NCBI GenBank assembly: GCA_050084985.1
Contig: JBITNC010000001.1
Span: forward strand, 22,010,001-22,074,000
Length of the DNA: 64,000 nt
Origin: Nageia nagi
Lineage: Eukaryota > Pinophyta
Reading direction: 5' to 3'
Shown here one piece after another: positions 15,651-28,472 of this stretch. Numbering within the stretch: the stretch's first letter is position 1; every line of letters starts with the position of its first letter. The notes below the pieces were generated by a model. That model did not search any database, was not told where the DNA came from, and saw only the letters and a list, made by a program, of their open reading frames with translations. The translations under genes and the position numbers were made by a program.

Positions 15651-15660
15651 CTATTTATAT
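15651..15660 (-). promoter_or_regulatory. TATA box of the UGT pseudogene
   Basis: The minus strand reads TATATAAATAGAGGAG, a good plant TATA box, about 60 bases upstream of the UGT start codon at 15,592. The Copia-B insertion site at 15,703 is only about 43 bp further upstream, so the core promoter survives but its upstream DNA now lies beyond 24,215. Confidence 0.7.
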
Positions 15661-15703
15661 ACTTTTTGACATCACACTTTTCTCAAAAATAGAGATTCCA
15701 TGC

Positions 15704-15857
15704 TATTAAAAATAGAAAATCTGAATTTTATAATTTTGTAAAGGATCATTAGTGATATTTATCAATTTCATATAAATTTAGTACCCATGATAGTAGTGGT
15801 TTGAATTATATTTTTAGTTAGGTTTTACTTGTAGCCACTTATTATGTATGTTTGTAT
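15704..15857 (+). repeat. 5' LTR of Copia-B, left half
   Basis: Aligns with the first half of 23,916-24,215 (shared 'aatagaaaatct', 'atcattagtgatattt'). It stops at the hAT target duplication GTTTGTAT (15,850-15,857). Confidence 0.93.
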
Positions 15858-15888
15858 CATAGTTGTAAAAATCGAATTCGAATCGGAT
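15858..15888 (+). repeat. Left terminal inverted repeat of the hAT element
   Basis: CATAGTTGTAAAAATCGAAT and following bases pair imperfectly with the inverted right end at 19,586-19,616. The outermost seven bases, CATAGTT, are identical. Confidence 0.85.
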
Positions 15889-16333
15889 AAAATCAGAATT
15901 GATCAAACAAATGATCGAGTCGAATCGGATCCAATTTTTTTCAAGAAAATATTTATTCGATTTTTTTTAATTTTGATTCATAATTTTTTAAGCAAAAAAA
16001 TCAGCAAAGAATTAGTTGATGATTTTTTAGAAGTAAATCCAATTTTTTGGCAAATTCAATTATGCAAAAAATCATGATTTCGATTAAAAAATTAGCAAAA
16101 AATCATTTAGTTGTCTTAAGTGTGGGTAGAGGGGTTTAAGTAACCAAAAAGTTCATTTATTTCATTTTTTTGCATTCTAGAGCTGAGCTTACACCATTTT
16201 CAACTAATTTGAAGAGATTCCAAGTTTCTAACTTTCCAATGCTTTGTGAGTTTTGATAGGTGTTTTTCATTTTCTCTCCAAGGCTTCAGCTATTTATTTT
16301 TTTCTTTTTTTATTTATTTTTGTAGTTACAACT

Positions 16334-19222
16334 ATGAGTTCTTTAGGCTGTAAGAAAAATAAGATAGATGTTGCTTAGCTATATGTCATAGAGACTGAAA
16401 TAATAGACACTCTTATTTGTAATTTTTGTAGGGAACCTATTGGTGGAAGTATTTACAAAATGAAGTTTCACTTAGCAAGAATGGCTAGAAATAATATTAG
16501 ACCTTTCCTTAAGGTGGATTAAGATGTTCAAAGGTAAATGGTTGTCATCATAGAAGCTAAGTCAGTAAAACAGTAGACAAAGGAAAGAACAAAATTAGAA
16601 ATTGCCAGAGGGTTTCCACCAACTCCTCCACCTCCACTTCTAGGGTTTTCAGGGGTAGGTTCTACTCAGGGCCATTTCTTTAAAAAAGGTAATGCTAGTG
16701 GTAGTGCAACAGCTACAATTGCAATTATAAAGCAAACCTCCACTAACAAAATAAGGAATCTAGTAGGCTCTAGTAGTGTAATGAGGTGTGATTTTTTTGC
16801 ACCTTATGATGGCAAACCACACTCAATCAATCATAAAATAAAGATAATTTGATGAAGCTAAAAAAGAAATTGCAAATTTTTGGTACTACTATAATCTTTC
16901 CTTCAATGTGGTAAAACTCACCATATTGGAAGTACATGGTTAGAGTTATTGCTGCTTATGGTGTTGGATTCAAAGTACCAACTTACAGTGATTTGAGAGG
17001 TCCTATGTTGGATGTGGCTATTTTAGATTATAGAAGGGTTATTGATGAGTAGAAGTAGATTTGGAGAAGAAAGGGCTGCAACATTCTTAGCGATGGTTGG
17101 ATTGATACATAAGGAAGAACTTTGTTAAACTTTTTGGTTGCTTCTTCAGAAGGTCTATTATTCTCGAAATCAGTGGATGTATCAGGTGAAATAAAAATAG
17201 TGATTATTTATTTAGATAGCTATAGATAATTTAAATTTTTAATAATTAAAATTCAATTCATCTAAGTTTAAAACTTAACTTTAAATTTTATGTTGTGCAC
17301 ATTGTAGGTTATCATAGATAATGTTTCTGCATACGTTAAAATAGGAAAGAGGATTGAGAAAGAATACCCTACCATTTTTTAGATTTCTTATGTTGCACAT
17401 GTCATGTATTTCCTTTTTGAGGATATTGGAATGATAGATTGGATCAAAGAGGTTGTGGATAGCAAAGAATATCATCAAATATATCTACAATCATGCTCGA
17501 GTCCTCTATTTAATAAGGATAGATTTCACAAATGGAAAGAGTCTAATACATTGTAGTAATTTTTTTATTATTTCTCAACTTTCAATTTATTACGTTTATA
17601 TTCTATTTTTTATTTTTTATTAAATTAAATTTATGAATTTTTCGTGTAGCCACTACATGATTTACAACATTATTTTTTACATTGTAGAGTATTTTTAATA
17701 CTTATATTGCATTGAAACAAATAATTGTTAGCAACAAGTGGATCGAGTTGAGATATGCACATGAACTAGAGGGCAAGAATACCATTAATTGTATCTTTGA
17801 TGATGATTATTAAATGAACACACTTCAAATTTTAAGGGTATAATTCTATTCCAATTTTTAACTTTTTTACTTTTCAAAATTCTGAATCATTCCATATTGA
17901 ATTGATTAAAATTTAATTCATTAAAATTATTATTAATTTAGTTTAATAATTGATAATTCACTTTGTAATCCCTTAGTGAGGGTGCTTTGCCTTGTGGACT
18001 CAAAGAAGCCATCCATGGGGTACGTGTATGGGGTAATGGATAAGACAAAGGAGGCCATATCTACCTTTTTTGGTCATCAAGTATCAATATTTCAGTACAT
18101 TTGGGACATGGTTGATCATAAGTGAAATACTTAATTGCATAAACCTCTACATGGAGCAGAGATTTACTTAAACCCCAAGTTCTTCTATGCAACAATTTTG
18201 ATCCATTGAATGAAGAGATTAACGTAAGTATCCACTAGTAAATATTAATTAACTTTAAGGATTTTAACTTCAATTTTCAACTCAACCTATTGAATTTGAA
18301 TATATTGGATTTTGATAGGCATTTAAATTTTGTAGGTCTCCACAAGGCTATTAACCACTTGGTGCTAGATAAAAAGATTAGGAATAAAAATTTTAAAGTA
18401 GAGCTTCAAGATTACAAGAAAGTATAAGGCTACTTGTTCTCATCCCCAAAATGTATAGAATCAAGGACAACTCTAGCTCCAACTAACAAAATGCATTTTC
18501 AATCTTTTTAAAATGAATTGCCCAATTAGTAACATCTTGAAAAATTCATATCTTATTTATTTTTATTGCTATTATTTTTAGATCTATGGTGGAAGGATTA
18601 TGGTAGTAATACACAAAATATTCAAAAAGTGGTCATAAAAATCTTATCCCAACCAACTAGTTCTCCTATGTGTAAGCGAAATTGGAGAATTTTTGAGCAA
18701 TTCATTCAAAGAAGCATAATGGGCTCTCTCATGAGCATTTGAATTATTTGGTTTTTATCATTACAACTTTTGCTTCTATTATAGATAAATTGAAAGAACA
18801 AGTAAAGTTGCTATAGAGTTGGATGAAATTGATGCAAGTGATGTGTGGGCTTCATGGTTGAAGGATGTGCTAGAAGAGGTTAAATATTTTAATTTCAATT
18901 TTCAACTTATAGATTAGCTATTGAATTTGATTTTGAATATATTTTATCATATTTTGATGGGTAATGCATTTTGATTTTACATTCTTAGGATTTTTATTTC
19001 ACCTTTGAAGAGTATCAAAGGATGGAAGAACAAGCTATTGTAATAGGAGAGGAAGCTAAAAGGGTGGCAATAGAAGCAAAAAGGCTCTAAGGGGATACAT
19101 TAGTAGTGGGACCATCACATAGAGGAGCTAATATCAAAGATGATATTGATGATGATAAACCTCTAATAACAACTAGGTCTAAGGTTACAAAAGAGAGATT
19201 GGGAAAGGCAAAACATGGATGA
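16334..19222 (+). pseudogene. hAT transposase pseudogene (BED finger, DUF659, hAT C-terminal dimerisation)
   Basis: Would cut and paste the surrounding element. Starting at ATG 16,334, a BED-type zinc finger is visible ('CNFCREPIGGSIYKMKFHLA', about 16,415-16,480), then a proline-rich linker near 16,610. A DUF659-like core follows with 'ILSDGWID' (about 17,080, carrying a conserved Asp) and 'VIIDNVSAYVKIGKRI' (about 17,310). The dimerisation domain lies at about 18,590-18,740 ('WWKDYG' ... 'SSPMCKRNW', where the family usually has ERNW). A C-terminal 'DEIDASDVWASWL' lies near 18,825 and a basic tail near 19,160-19,222. Several AT-rich gaps with GT/AG-like edges may be introns. Internal stops and a shortened DUF659 region make it non-functional. 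Confidence 0.85.
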
Positions 19223-19585
19223 TAGCTTATAGATTCATACTCATAGGCCATAGCAATGTTGCAGTAACAATCACTAGATTAATGTTTTGAATCCTATGAT
19301 TCAAATTTTGTTATGTCACATTGAAAATCTTTAATGTGTTTGATCCTTGACACTTGACATTCAATATATAATATCAAACTCTATAATTTCTTTGATATGC
19401 AATGTTGGATATTTTATATGTTATTCTATATGGAATGTTTTCTATTTGATATGCAATATTTAGATTTAGTTAAAATTAATTTGTTTTAATATCAAATAGG
19501 AGAAATTCTTTCATTTTTTCTTCATGCTGATTTTATTTGATTTTTTTGCATATTTGATCTGATTTTTCAAAAAATCAGAATCCTT

Positions 19586-19616
19586 CAACCAAATGATTCT
19601 AATTTTTTTAACTATG
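19586..19616 (-). repeat. Right terminal inverted repeat of the hAT element
   Basis: Ends 'ttaactatg' on the plus strand and is followed at 19,617 by the second copy of GTTTGTAT. Pairs with the left end at 15,858. Confidence 0.85.
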
Positions 19617-19624
19617 GTTTGTAT

Positions 19625-19769
19625 TTGCAATGTGTGTAAATAATAAAAATTATTTTAGGCTTTCTCTGGTGATATGTCTGCTATTTTAGATTATTCTATT
19701 ATATTTTTTATTACTCTATTATTTACCTTATTTCAATTATTGTTGTTTATTCCTTTCTATTTTCCAACA
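19625..19769 (+). repeat. 5' LTR of Copia-B, right half
   Basis: Continues the LTR after the hAT insertion (shared 'tgcaatgtgtgtaaataa', 'ttactctattatttacc') and ends CCAACA at 19,769, one base before the primer site. Confidence 0.93.
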
Positions 19770-19770
19770 G

Positions 19771-19783
19771 TTGGTACTAGAGC
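19771..19783 (+). promoter_or_regulatory. Primer-binding site of Copia-B
   Basis: TTGGTACTAGAGC resembles the plant tRNA-iMet site TTGGTATCAGAGC with two changed positions, placed one base after the 5' LTR. Confidence 0.85.
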
Positions 19784-19787
19784 TAGA

Positions 19788-22700
19788 ATGATAACCAATG
19801 CTAATAACATGTAGCTTCAAATTCTTAAATTCAATGAAAAAAATCATGAATTTTGGTGTTTTCAAATAAAAATTTTATTTAGGTCATAGGAGCTTTGGGA
19901 TTTAATGGAAAATGGTTACTTAGAACTAGCAAATGCAACAATCTTAGCTACACTCACTCAGAATCAAAGAGACATATTGCAAGATAATAGAAAAAAAGAT
20001 CAAAAAGCTTTGTTATTCATAGTGTGAGGTCTTGATGAAGCCCTCCTCCCAAGAGTTACAGCCACTTCAAAGGCAAAAAAGCATGGGATTTGCTTGCACA
20101 ATCATTTCAAGGTACGGATAGAGTAAGAACAATTCGTCTACAATTACTTAGAAGAGATTTTGAAGTTTTGCAAATGTTAGATTCAAAACATTTAGGAGAT
20201 TTCTTTACCCATGCAATGGGTTAATAAATCAAATGAAATCACATGGTGAAGCTATAACCAATTACAAAATTGTAGAAAATATTTTAAGATGTTTGCCTTC
20301 AAAATATGATCCTGTAGTTATAACCATTGAAGAAGCAAAAGATCTAACAATTTTTTTTTAGATGAACTTATGGGTTCATTGTATGCACATGAGCATAGAA
20401 TAAATAAATCTACAAATGAACTACAAAACCAAGCTCTAAAATGCATGACAAAGAAAGAAGTCACATCAAAAGCATCATCCCTGTGAAGAGGAAGAGGAAG
20501 AGAAGACCAATTTCAGCAAAGAGGAAGAGACCCCAGAAGCAATAGAAATGATGAAGAAAATTGCAACTATACTCGAGAAAGAGGCAAAGGTAGAGCAAAA
20601 TTTCAACAAAGAGGTAGAGGCTCTCAAGGTATGATAAATCATCTGTTCAATGCTATTATTATCAAAGTTATGGACATATTGCATCAAAATGTAGAAAAGA
20701 AGATAGTAGATGAAAGTGAATAGGAAGCTCAATATGCGAATGAAGAAAAATAGCAAGAGGAATATGTGTTAATGGAATGTATCATAGAAGATGAAAAATA
20801 CAATGGAATATGGTACCTTGATATGGATGCAGCAATCACATGATCAAAAGTAAAGATGTCTTTTTTAACTTGGATGAGACTATCAAAACAGAAGTGAAGA
20901 TGGGTAACAATACAATAACACCTGTCATGGGTAAAGGGAGGATAGAATTCAAAACTCAGTAGGGAGAGAAAAAGTATATTGCATATGTATTCTATGTACT
21001 AGGTTTGAAACATAATTTGATAAGCATAGGACAACATTTATAACATGGGCATATTATAACATTTGAAACTAGTGCTTGTGCAATTTTTGATAGAAAAACT
21101 AGATTGATTACAAATGTTCCTATGACTTCAAACAAAATGTTTCCACTAGAAATTGAAAAGCAATGTCACTCAGTTTTAATGCAATTATGAATGATACATC
21201 ATTATTATGGCATCTTAGATTTGGTCATTTGAAATTTGGAGGATTGAACTTTTTACATAAGAATAATATGGTAACAGGTCTATCTTTCATAAAGAAACTA
21301 GATCAAGAATGTGAGGGTTGCATTGTTGAAAAGATGCATAGAGATCCTTTTGTTGTTGGACATGCATGGAGGGCTTTAGAATCATTGGAATTGTTACACT
21401 CAAATCTATGTGGCCCATTACAAATAACCTCATTATCAAGTATGAGATATTTTATCATTTTCATTGATGACTATAGCAGCAAAATATGGGTATAGCCTAT
21501 TAAGGAAAAATCAGATGCATTTGCAAAGTTTAGAGAGTTTAAGGAAATGGTTGAAAAACATAATGGATATTATATTAGAACCTTAAGAACAGATAGAGGG
21601 GGAGAATGCATTTCACATGCTTTTCATAATTACTATGTTGAAAAGGGGATTAAAAGATAGTTAACAACAAGGTATACACCATAACAAAATGGTGTAGTAG
21701 AGTGAAAGAACATAACAATTATGGGATGTAAGGAGCATGTTAAATATAAAAAATATGCCAAAAGAATTTTGGGTTCAAGCAATTTGTTGTGCAACTTACA
21801 TCTTAAATAAATGTCCTGCAAAAAGAGTATGGGATATGACACTTGAAGAAGCATGGGGTAATTATAAACCTTGTGTATCTCATTTGAGAATTTTGAATGC
21901 ATTGCATATTCACATATTCTAGATGCATTAATAAGGAAGATGGATAATAAAGCAGAAAAATGCATTTTTATTGGCTAAGTGATGAGTCAAAGGGTTATAG
22001 ACTATATAATCCACAAACAAAGAAGTTAATCACCAATAGAGATGTGAAGCTTTTATAAGATTAAGCATGGAACCAGAAATCAAAAAAGCAGTAACAACAA
22101 GTCAACATTGAAATTGAAGAAAACATTACTCAAAGCTCAACCTCAAGTAGTAGCACATGAACTAGTAGCAGTCTAATTCAACCCTTAGCATCAAATAATA
22201 GTCCCAAAATCCTTTAAAATCACCTCAAGAAAAAAGGACTATCAAAACAAGAAGCTTGTATGATATCTATCAAAACATCATGGAGGTAAGTGAAGATATT
22301 TGTCACTTTGCATTCTTTGCTGATTGTGATCCAATTATTTTTTAAGAAGCAATAAATGATGAAAAATGGATTAATGCAATGGATTAGGAGATTTCAACAT
22401 TAAAGAAGAATCAAACTTGGGATCTTTCAAATCTTCCATAAGGTAAACATACTATTGGAGTGAAGTGGGTATATAAGATAGTACAACCAGCAAGGTAAAG
22501 TTGATAGGTATAAAGCCAGGTTGGTAACCAAAGGCTTCAAACAAAAATTCGACATAGACTATAATGAGTTATTTGCACCAGTGGCAAGGATGGACACCAT
22601 TCGAATGATCATAGCACTTACAGCTCAAAAAGGATAGAAGATATTGCAAATGAATGTCAAATCTACATTCCTCAATGGAATTTTGGAAGAAGATATCTAC

Positions 22701-23883
22701 ATTGAACAACAACTAGGTTATGAAGTTAAAGGCTAAGAAGGTAAAGTGCTCAAACTCAAAAAGGCACTATATGGATTAAAAAAACACCCCAAGTGTGGTA
22801 TAGTAGAATTGATTCTTACTTTGAAGAAAATGATTTTATTAAATGTCCTCTGGAACACACCTTGTTCATTAAAAAAAATCAGAAAGGAGATACGATATTT
22901 GTTTGTCTATATGTAAATGACTTGATCTACACTAGAAATAGCAATAGCATGCTTGATGATTTTTCAAGAGCAATGAAAATAGAATTTGACATGTCTGATT
23001 TGGGCATGATGCATTATTTTCTTAGGATAGAAGTCTCACAAACTACTACTCGTATCTTCATTTCTCAAAGTAAATATGCTCTTGATATTTTAAAATGATT
23101 TGGACTAAAAAATAGTAAACCTACAATAACACCTATTAATGTGGGTTTAAGAATGAGTAAAGAAGATGAAAGTAAAAAAAGTTGATTCTACTATCTACAA
23201 AAGTATGGTAGGCAGCTTGATGTATTTAACAAATACCAATTCTGATTTAATGTTTGCTATAAGTCTAATTAGTAGATTCATGGAGGATCCTAGAGACACA
23301 CTTTTGCAAATAGGTAAAAGAATACCTTGCTATCTGAAAGGAACAATCAATAACGACATATTTTATTCAAAGATGGATCAGTTGCAACTTGTTGGCTACA
23401 CTGACAATGATTGGGCATGAAATCTAAATAAATAGAAAAAGTACTTCTAGATTTGCATTTCATCTTGGTTTAGGTTTGTTTTCATGGTCATCAAAGAAAT
23501 AATCTACTATTGCCTTATCTACAATAGAGGTTGAATATATAGCAACAACTTCAGCAACTTGTCATGTTATTTGGTTGAAGAGGATACTTGGAGAATTGAC
23601 GCATCCATATGAAAGTGAAACAATAATTTTTTGTGATAATAATTCAGCAATTGCTTTGTCAAAAAATCTTGTTTTTCATGGACGAAGCAAACATATAGAT
23701 ATAAAATTTCACTCTATCGGAGAATTAGTGAGGAACAAGGACATCAAATTGGTATATTGCAAGTCCAAGGAGCAATTAGTTGATATCTTTACAAAGCCAC
23801 TGAAGAAAGTAGATTTTAATACATTGAAGAACTTTATGGGGATAATAGGATGTGCTCACAAATCAGATTTGAGAGAAGACTGA
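19788..23883 (+). pseudogene. Copia-B gag-pol polyprotein remnant
   Basis: One ancestral plus-strand polyprotein from ATG 19,788, now with many stops. Gag includes 'ILKFNEKNHEFW' and a zinc knuckle near 20,645 reading 'CYYYQSYGHIASKC', whose second Cys is Tyr. The protease region 'WYLDMDA' (about 20,810) lacks the usual Asp-Ser-Gly. The GAG-pre-integrase domain lies at 21,163-21,370; the integrase core at 21,380-21,720 has 'FIDDYSS' and 'LRTDRGGE'. Reverse transcriptase spans about 22,330-23,160 ('FAPVARMDTIRM', 'VKSTFLNG'), with its catalytic box reading YVND instead of YVDD near 22,910. RNase H follows to 23,883 ('LVGYTDNDWA', 'FCDNNSAIALSKN', 'VDIFTKPL'). Protease, zinc knuckle and polymerase sites are all damaged, so it cannot move by itself. 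Confidence 0.92.
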
Positions 23884-23907
23884 GAACTCCTTAACAAATT
23901 AGATTTT

Positions 23908-23915
23908 AGGAAGGA
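23908..23915 (+). promoter_or_regulatory. Polypurine tract of Copia-B
   Basis: AGGAAGGA directly precedes the 3' LTR. Confidence 0.7.
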
Positions 23916-24215
23916 TGTTAGAAATAGAAAATCTAATTTTATGATTTTGTAACAAATCATTAGTGATATTTGTCAATTTCATCTAGATTTAGAATCCATG
24001 ATAGTAATGAATTGAAATATATTTTTAACTAGATTTTACTTATAATTATTTCTATATTATGCATCTTTATATTTACAATGTGTGCAAATAATAAAAATTA
24101 TTTTAAACTTTGTGATGATATCTCTCCTATTCCAAATTATTCTGTTGTATTTTTTATTACTCTATTATTTACCTTATTTCAATTGATGTTGTTTATTCCT
24201 TTCTGTTTTCCAACA
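23916..24215 (+). repeat. 3' LTR of Copia-B
   Basis: Uninterrupted 300-bp LTR, TGTTAG...CCAACA, with a 4-bp inverted match at its tips (TGTT/AACA). It shows the sequence into which the hAT inserted in the other copy. Followed by CATGC at 24,216. Confidence 0.95.
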
Positions 24216-27200
24216 CATGCACATGGATCGTGCAACTCCTCCCTTCACACCAACTGTACTCTCCAAAGCCTGCCCAAACAATATTGCTATTCATCAGCCT
24301 ATTTCATCTTTGCCTTCCGACAGTGATGACACAGCTTAATTAAACTGTCAGAATTGATTAAACTGTCAAAGTTTTACAAGAATGGTGGTACAAACGAGTA
24401 ATGGAGTGGTCAGAGGATGGAACGGAAGAGGTTAGTTAATTCGTTCTCTACCCTTTTATTTCTTATTTATGTCTGTATATATGTATTTACTCCAACTATC
24501 TACGGTCACTTGCATTATTGTTGCTATTCTAACTTCCGTATTATACAATTCAATGTAACGATCATGCCATCAAACATACATGGTGGCTATGCACCAATGA
24601 TACGTGCTTTAGGATAAAAGTGATACACAAAAATGTAACCTGTTTATTACATCGAATGATGTCATCTTTATTAACGTGAATAGGTGTTTTCATAGCTAAA
24701 GCATAAAGTCGAGGGAAAGTTAAAATTTACTACTAAGTTAGTCGATTAAACATAGGTTTTAATATTTAAAAAATTAATTTATTTTATTATTATAAGAAAA
24801 AAAGTAGTTGTCTTCAAAGATATAATTTAAAAGTTATATAAATATCATATTTTTTAAAAATATATGTAAAACACATATTAAAAATAATAAATTGCACTTC
24901 CAAAATAATTTGATATATAAAAGATATATCAAAGTTAATATATTTGTTTTCTTATAACCTTTTCAATTGAAAATAAAAAAAGAAAGGTATTTTCATTTTT
25001 AAAAGTAAAATAATAACATTTTTATGAATGGAGAGGCAATTAATTGAGATAATTTAGAAATATTTTTCATAGAAAGGAATATTATCTTCTAAGTTTAAGT
25101 TGAAATCTTAAAGAATTTTAACCTTTTGTTTTGGATTAAAATTTAGTAGACAATCATTGTTGGATTATCAAATATTTTTATTTAATAAAAGATTTGTTAC
25201 TTTCTAGTCAAGAAAATCAAAGATTTTAATCATATTATAAACTATTAATCTTAAATGTCTCATATAATCTATTGTAACTTTATGAAATATTTTAACTTTT
25301 GGCTTATCTATGTGATGTTGGTTCATCTCATTTTCCTTCTTTTTAAAATATATTGAATAATTAATAAACAAATATCTTTTACTTAAATGTTTAAAATTCT
25401 TATTTGAATAAAAATTTAAATCTTCCTTAAATGTTAAGGCCTTAACTTTATTATTGGTTTGAATATTACAATTTATCATAAATTAAGTTATATTTTCTTT
25501 CTTTTGTATATGTTTATCCTTATATCTCTACCTTTATGGGATTTCTTTTCGAAGCCCTACAAAACTTTAATTTCAACCATCCTAGTTTTAGCTAAGTATA
25601 AATTGAAGTAAGTTTAAAACATTTGATAATTATTTTAAAATTAAGTTCTTACTTCATGAATTTACTCTAATTATTTATCATGATAATATTCATAAGATAT
25701 TAAAGGTTTATGCTCCTAAACACCAATTGTTAATTTTTAATCATCAAATTTACTAATATTTTTTTCTGGAATATTCTCTAATTTCATTCTAACTAAATTA
25801 TACAAATTATTTCTCCAAATTAAATCTTTATGATCTTTTGCAAGCCTCTTTTTATGATTTCTATTTGAATTATTGCATCTATTTTAAATTATATTTAATC
25901 ATTGACACCTTTATTTTAAGGATTTCAATAAAACACTACTAAATTCTCTAACTTATTTTACCCATCCCAAGTATCATATACCAAACTAGAACTTCAAATC
26001 TTTTGCTTATAAGTTTATTAAGTTTATGATTCCTCTTATGGAATTGTTGGAATTTCCAAATTTCATTTGAATTTTTCATACACTTTTTCTTCAATTCTTG
26101 ATTGGTATTTCCTTTTCATGATTTAATAAAGATGCTTAAAAATATTTTTAATGGTCACTTTCGAAAAGCTTTAAAAGTGCCTTGACCAAACTAAACCTTC
26201 TCAGGTGAAGAAAAAATCTTCTCAAGTGGATGAAAAGAATCTACATGTTTTGTAGCTTCAACAACACTAGCTCTTGAGCTAACATCACTTCAAATTACTT
26301 ATTCCTAGGTTGTTCCACATGATCACATCATCTTCACCAAATTATACTCTTGGTAAAGCAAAGAGTAAGGAAATACAAAGTATTCCAACTACATGTGATG
26401 ACATCAATAGAATAAGTTAAAATGCTAAAAAACCTTTACTATAAATTATTTCCCATACGTATTATGAGTTGATGTTAGTATCAATAGTGATTGTAAACCC
26501 TAAATTATGGAATCAATGAAGAAACTCAACAATTATAAGTCTACTGAAAAGATGACACTTATTCAATTATACAAGAGTAAAAATATTTTTCAAATGAAAG
26601 TAAAAATTAGTTTTCATACAAAAATTGAAAATAAAATAGTAAAATAGTAGGATAGGGTAAAACCATAGGGTTTGCAATAAAAATTGAAAATGTTACTATA
26701 AAAATGATAAAAGAGAAGAAGATGTGACCTACCACATGGTCTACGGGGAGCATGCTTAGGTACTCAACAACTTGTGGCTTTCTTATCACCAATGGCCTCT
26801 CAATCGACCTCTAATCCATCATTGCTATGTCAGCAAGCCAAAAAGAAGAATCCAATGAGAAAAGCAAACACACTAGACCCCACTTCATGGAGAATATCTC
26901 CTCAAAATCATCAACAAAGTAGTAAAATGATCTAATGGTAGTAGATAAGGCAGTTTCCAAAGCTCCATGTTGATAGAAGGAATTAAGTGGTAATGATAAA
27001 AAACTTGGACTTTTACCCTTTTGGTGATTTTCTCCAAAACCCTAAGATATGTGTGTGGTTTTAAAATATCAAAACTAATGCATGAAAAAGTGGATCTTAA
27101 CATTTTTTTGAAAAATAAAATAGGTTATTTACCATTCATTTCTTTTCCAAAAATAAATTCAATAAATTTTAGAGTTTTGATGCCTTAAAGAGCACCCACA

Positions 27201-28011
27201 CTATACTTTTGGTATTAATTTTAAATTAAAAATGTATGATGCTTCTCTTGTTGATAATCTACTACATGCACATGATTATTCTGTAAATATGAAATGTACT
27301 AATTATGACTAGCAAACTCACCAAAGGTATTCTTAAATTTTTTTATGAAAACCATGGTGCTTATGTTATGCTACTATCATCTTCATGGTGCCACTTGTGT
27401 AAAATTCAATGATTTTATTGAAAAATTATTCTCATTCATTAGACCATTATTTTTTAAATATTTAGTATTTACATTGGCATGAGATTTGAATCTATTTTTA
27501 TTATTTTACAAAGGCAATGCATGTTCTACTAACAAAATATGAAATTGTAGGCATTGGCAACCCATGAGCATAATTTTTAAAAATTTGCAGATCATATTCT
27601 TATACATGTCTTGACCTCACCAACTTGATTATCATCCTCAAATAAAGGCTATAAGTTTCAATGGTAATAGTTAAACAAAATATATTATATTAATTACTTC
27701 CTTACTCAATTATTGATTATTCTTTCATTGGATGTAATATATGTGAGTATTATCTTTTTTGTTTCCATGGATTATCCCAAAGAGTAGGACCAAAAGTACC
27801 ATTACTCCTCCACACATAGGATATCATTTTGTCTTGATCACCCTATACAAGCTAAAGCAAGGGGCAATCAAGGACCTAAAGGGGACAAATGACGTATCAT
27901 ATTTAGCATAGAAATATTTTGAGAGAAATACACTTTACTATTGAAAACATTTTTACTTCTTTAGACTTCTCTCAAAATGCCTTTTTGTTCCATATCTAAA
28001 GAGAGGCAAAA
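24216..28011. other. AT-rich DNA, no recognised gene; first part is former upstream DNA of the UGT
   Basis: From 24,216 to about 24,700 the base composition is less AT-biased. By the target-site logic of Copia-B this segment was contiguous with the UGT promoter before insertion. Beyond it to 28,011 I see no protein motif, LTR pair or RNA gene. Short open frames here look like chance. Confidence 0.45.
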
Positions 28012-28472
28012 TGTAGAGGCCTAAAAATGATTTATTAATTATTTAATAAATCATATTTTAGATGTATCTAAAGTAATAATAGCAATATTACAAATATAAA
28101 AATAAAGTTGGTATTAAAATGCAATATCATTTACTAGGACTAAATATCATTAACCATAGTTGATATTTTAAAATATCTTGAATGTTACAAATATTATATT
28201 ATTGTTATAAGTTAGCTTTCACTCATTTCTATGTTCTTACAAGTTATAAATAGAGGAGTTGGAAGTTAAAATCCTTATCAAATCTTTTTGATAGGTGGTT
28301 GTCCCATATCATCATACATACATTATCTCTTGATGCCACCTATTTCAGAATATTTTATGCTTTGATCTTTCATTACTTGTTACCTCTTGCATACTCTTTA
28401 ATTCTACAAATTTCAAGGTATCCATACCATAGGATTAGACTATAACCATGGTGTCCACATCATGATTTTTCA
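28012..28472 (+). repeat. Candidate LTR (single copy seen)
   Basis: A purine run 'aaagagaggcaaaa' ends at 28,011, followed by 'tgtagaggcctaaaaatg', the usual start of many plant LTRs. A strong TATA box, TATAAATAG, lies at 28,245-28,253. 'agggtatcatagcttgagg' at 28,479 resembles a tRNA-iMet primer site, with 'tttttca' just before it. Having a polypurine-like tract on the left and a primer-like site on the right of the same LTR is odd, and no second LTR copy was found. Layout evidence only. Confidence 0.35.
28245..28253 (+). promoter_or_regulatory. TATA box in the candidate LTR
   Basis: TATAAATAGAGGAGTTGG is a textbook plant TATA context, placed about 230 bp into the candidate LTR. Confidence 0.5.

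Larger units (their letters stand above)
15858..19616 (+). mobile_element. hAT-superfamily DNA transposon nested in the Copia-B 5' LTR
   Basis: Ends are imperfect terminal inverted repeats: the left begins CATAGTTGTAAAAATCGAA, and the right end read inward on the minus strand begins CATAGTTAAAAAAATTAGAA. It is flanked by a perfect 8-bp duplication, GTTTGTAT, at 15,850-15,857 and 19,617-19,624; 8 bp is the hAT hallmark. The uninterrupted LTR at 23,916 supplies the pre-insertion site. Inside are BED zinc finger, DUF659-like and hAT dimerisation remnants on the plus strand. The element is 3.76 kb, a normal size for an autonomous hAT, but its gene is broken. Confidence 0.95.
15704..24215 (+). mobile_element. 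Copia-B: Ty1/copia LTR retrotransposon with a nested hAT element
   Basis: The 3' LTR at 23,916-24,215 (300 bp) matches a 5' LTR found in two halves, 15,704-15,857 and 19,625-19,769 (299 bp together). The halves are separated by a hAT transposon. A perfect 5-bp target-site duplication, CATGC, lies at 15,699-15,703 and 24,216-24,220. Placing the 5' LTR edge by this duplication shows that its first bases have changed from TGTTAG to TATTAA, two G-to-A changes. The LTRs otherwise end CCAACA. Primer site and polypurine tract fit plus-strand orientation. The coding region is heavily mutated. Confidence 0.95.
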
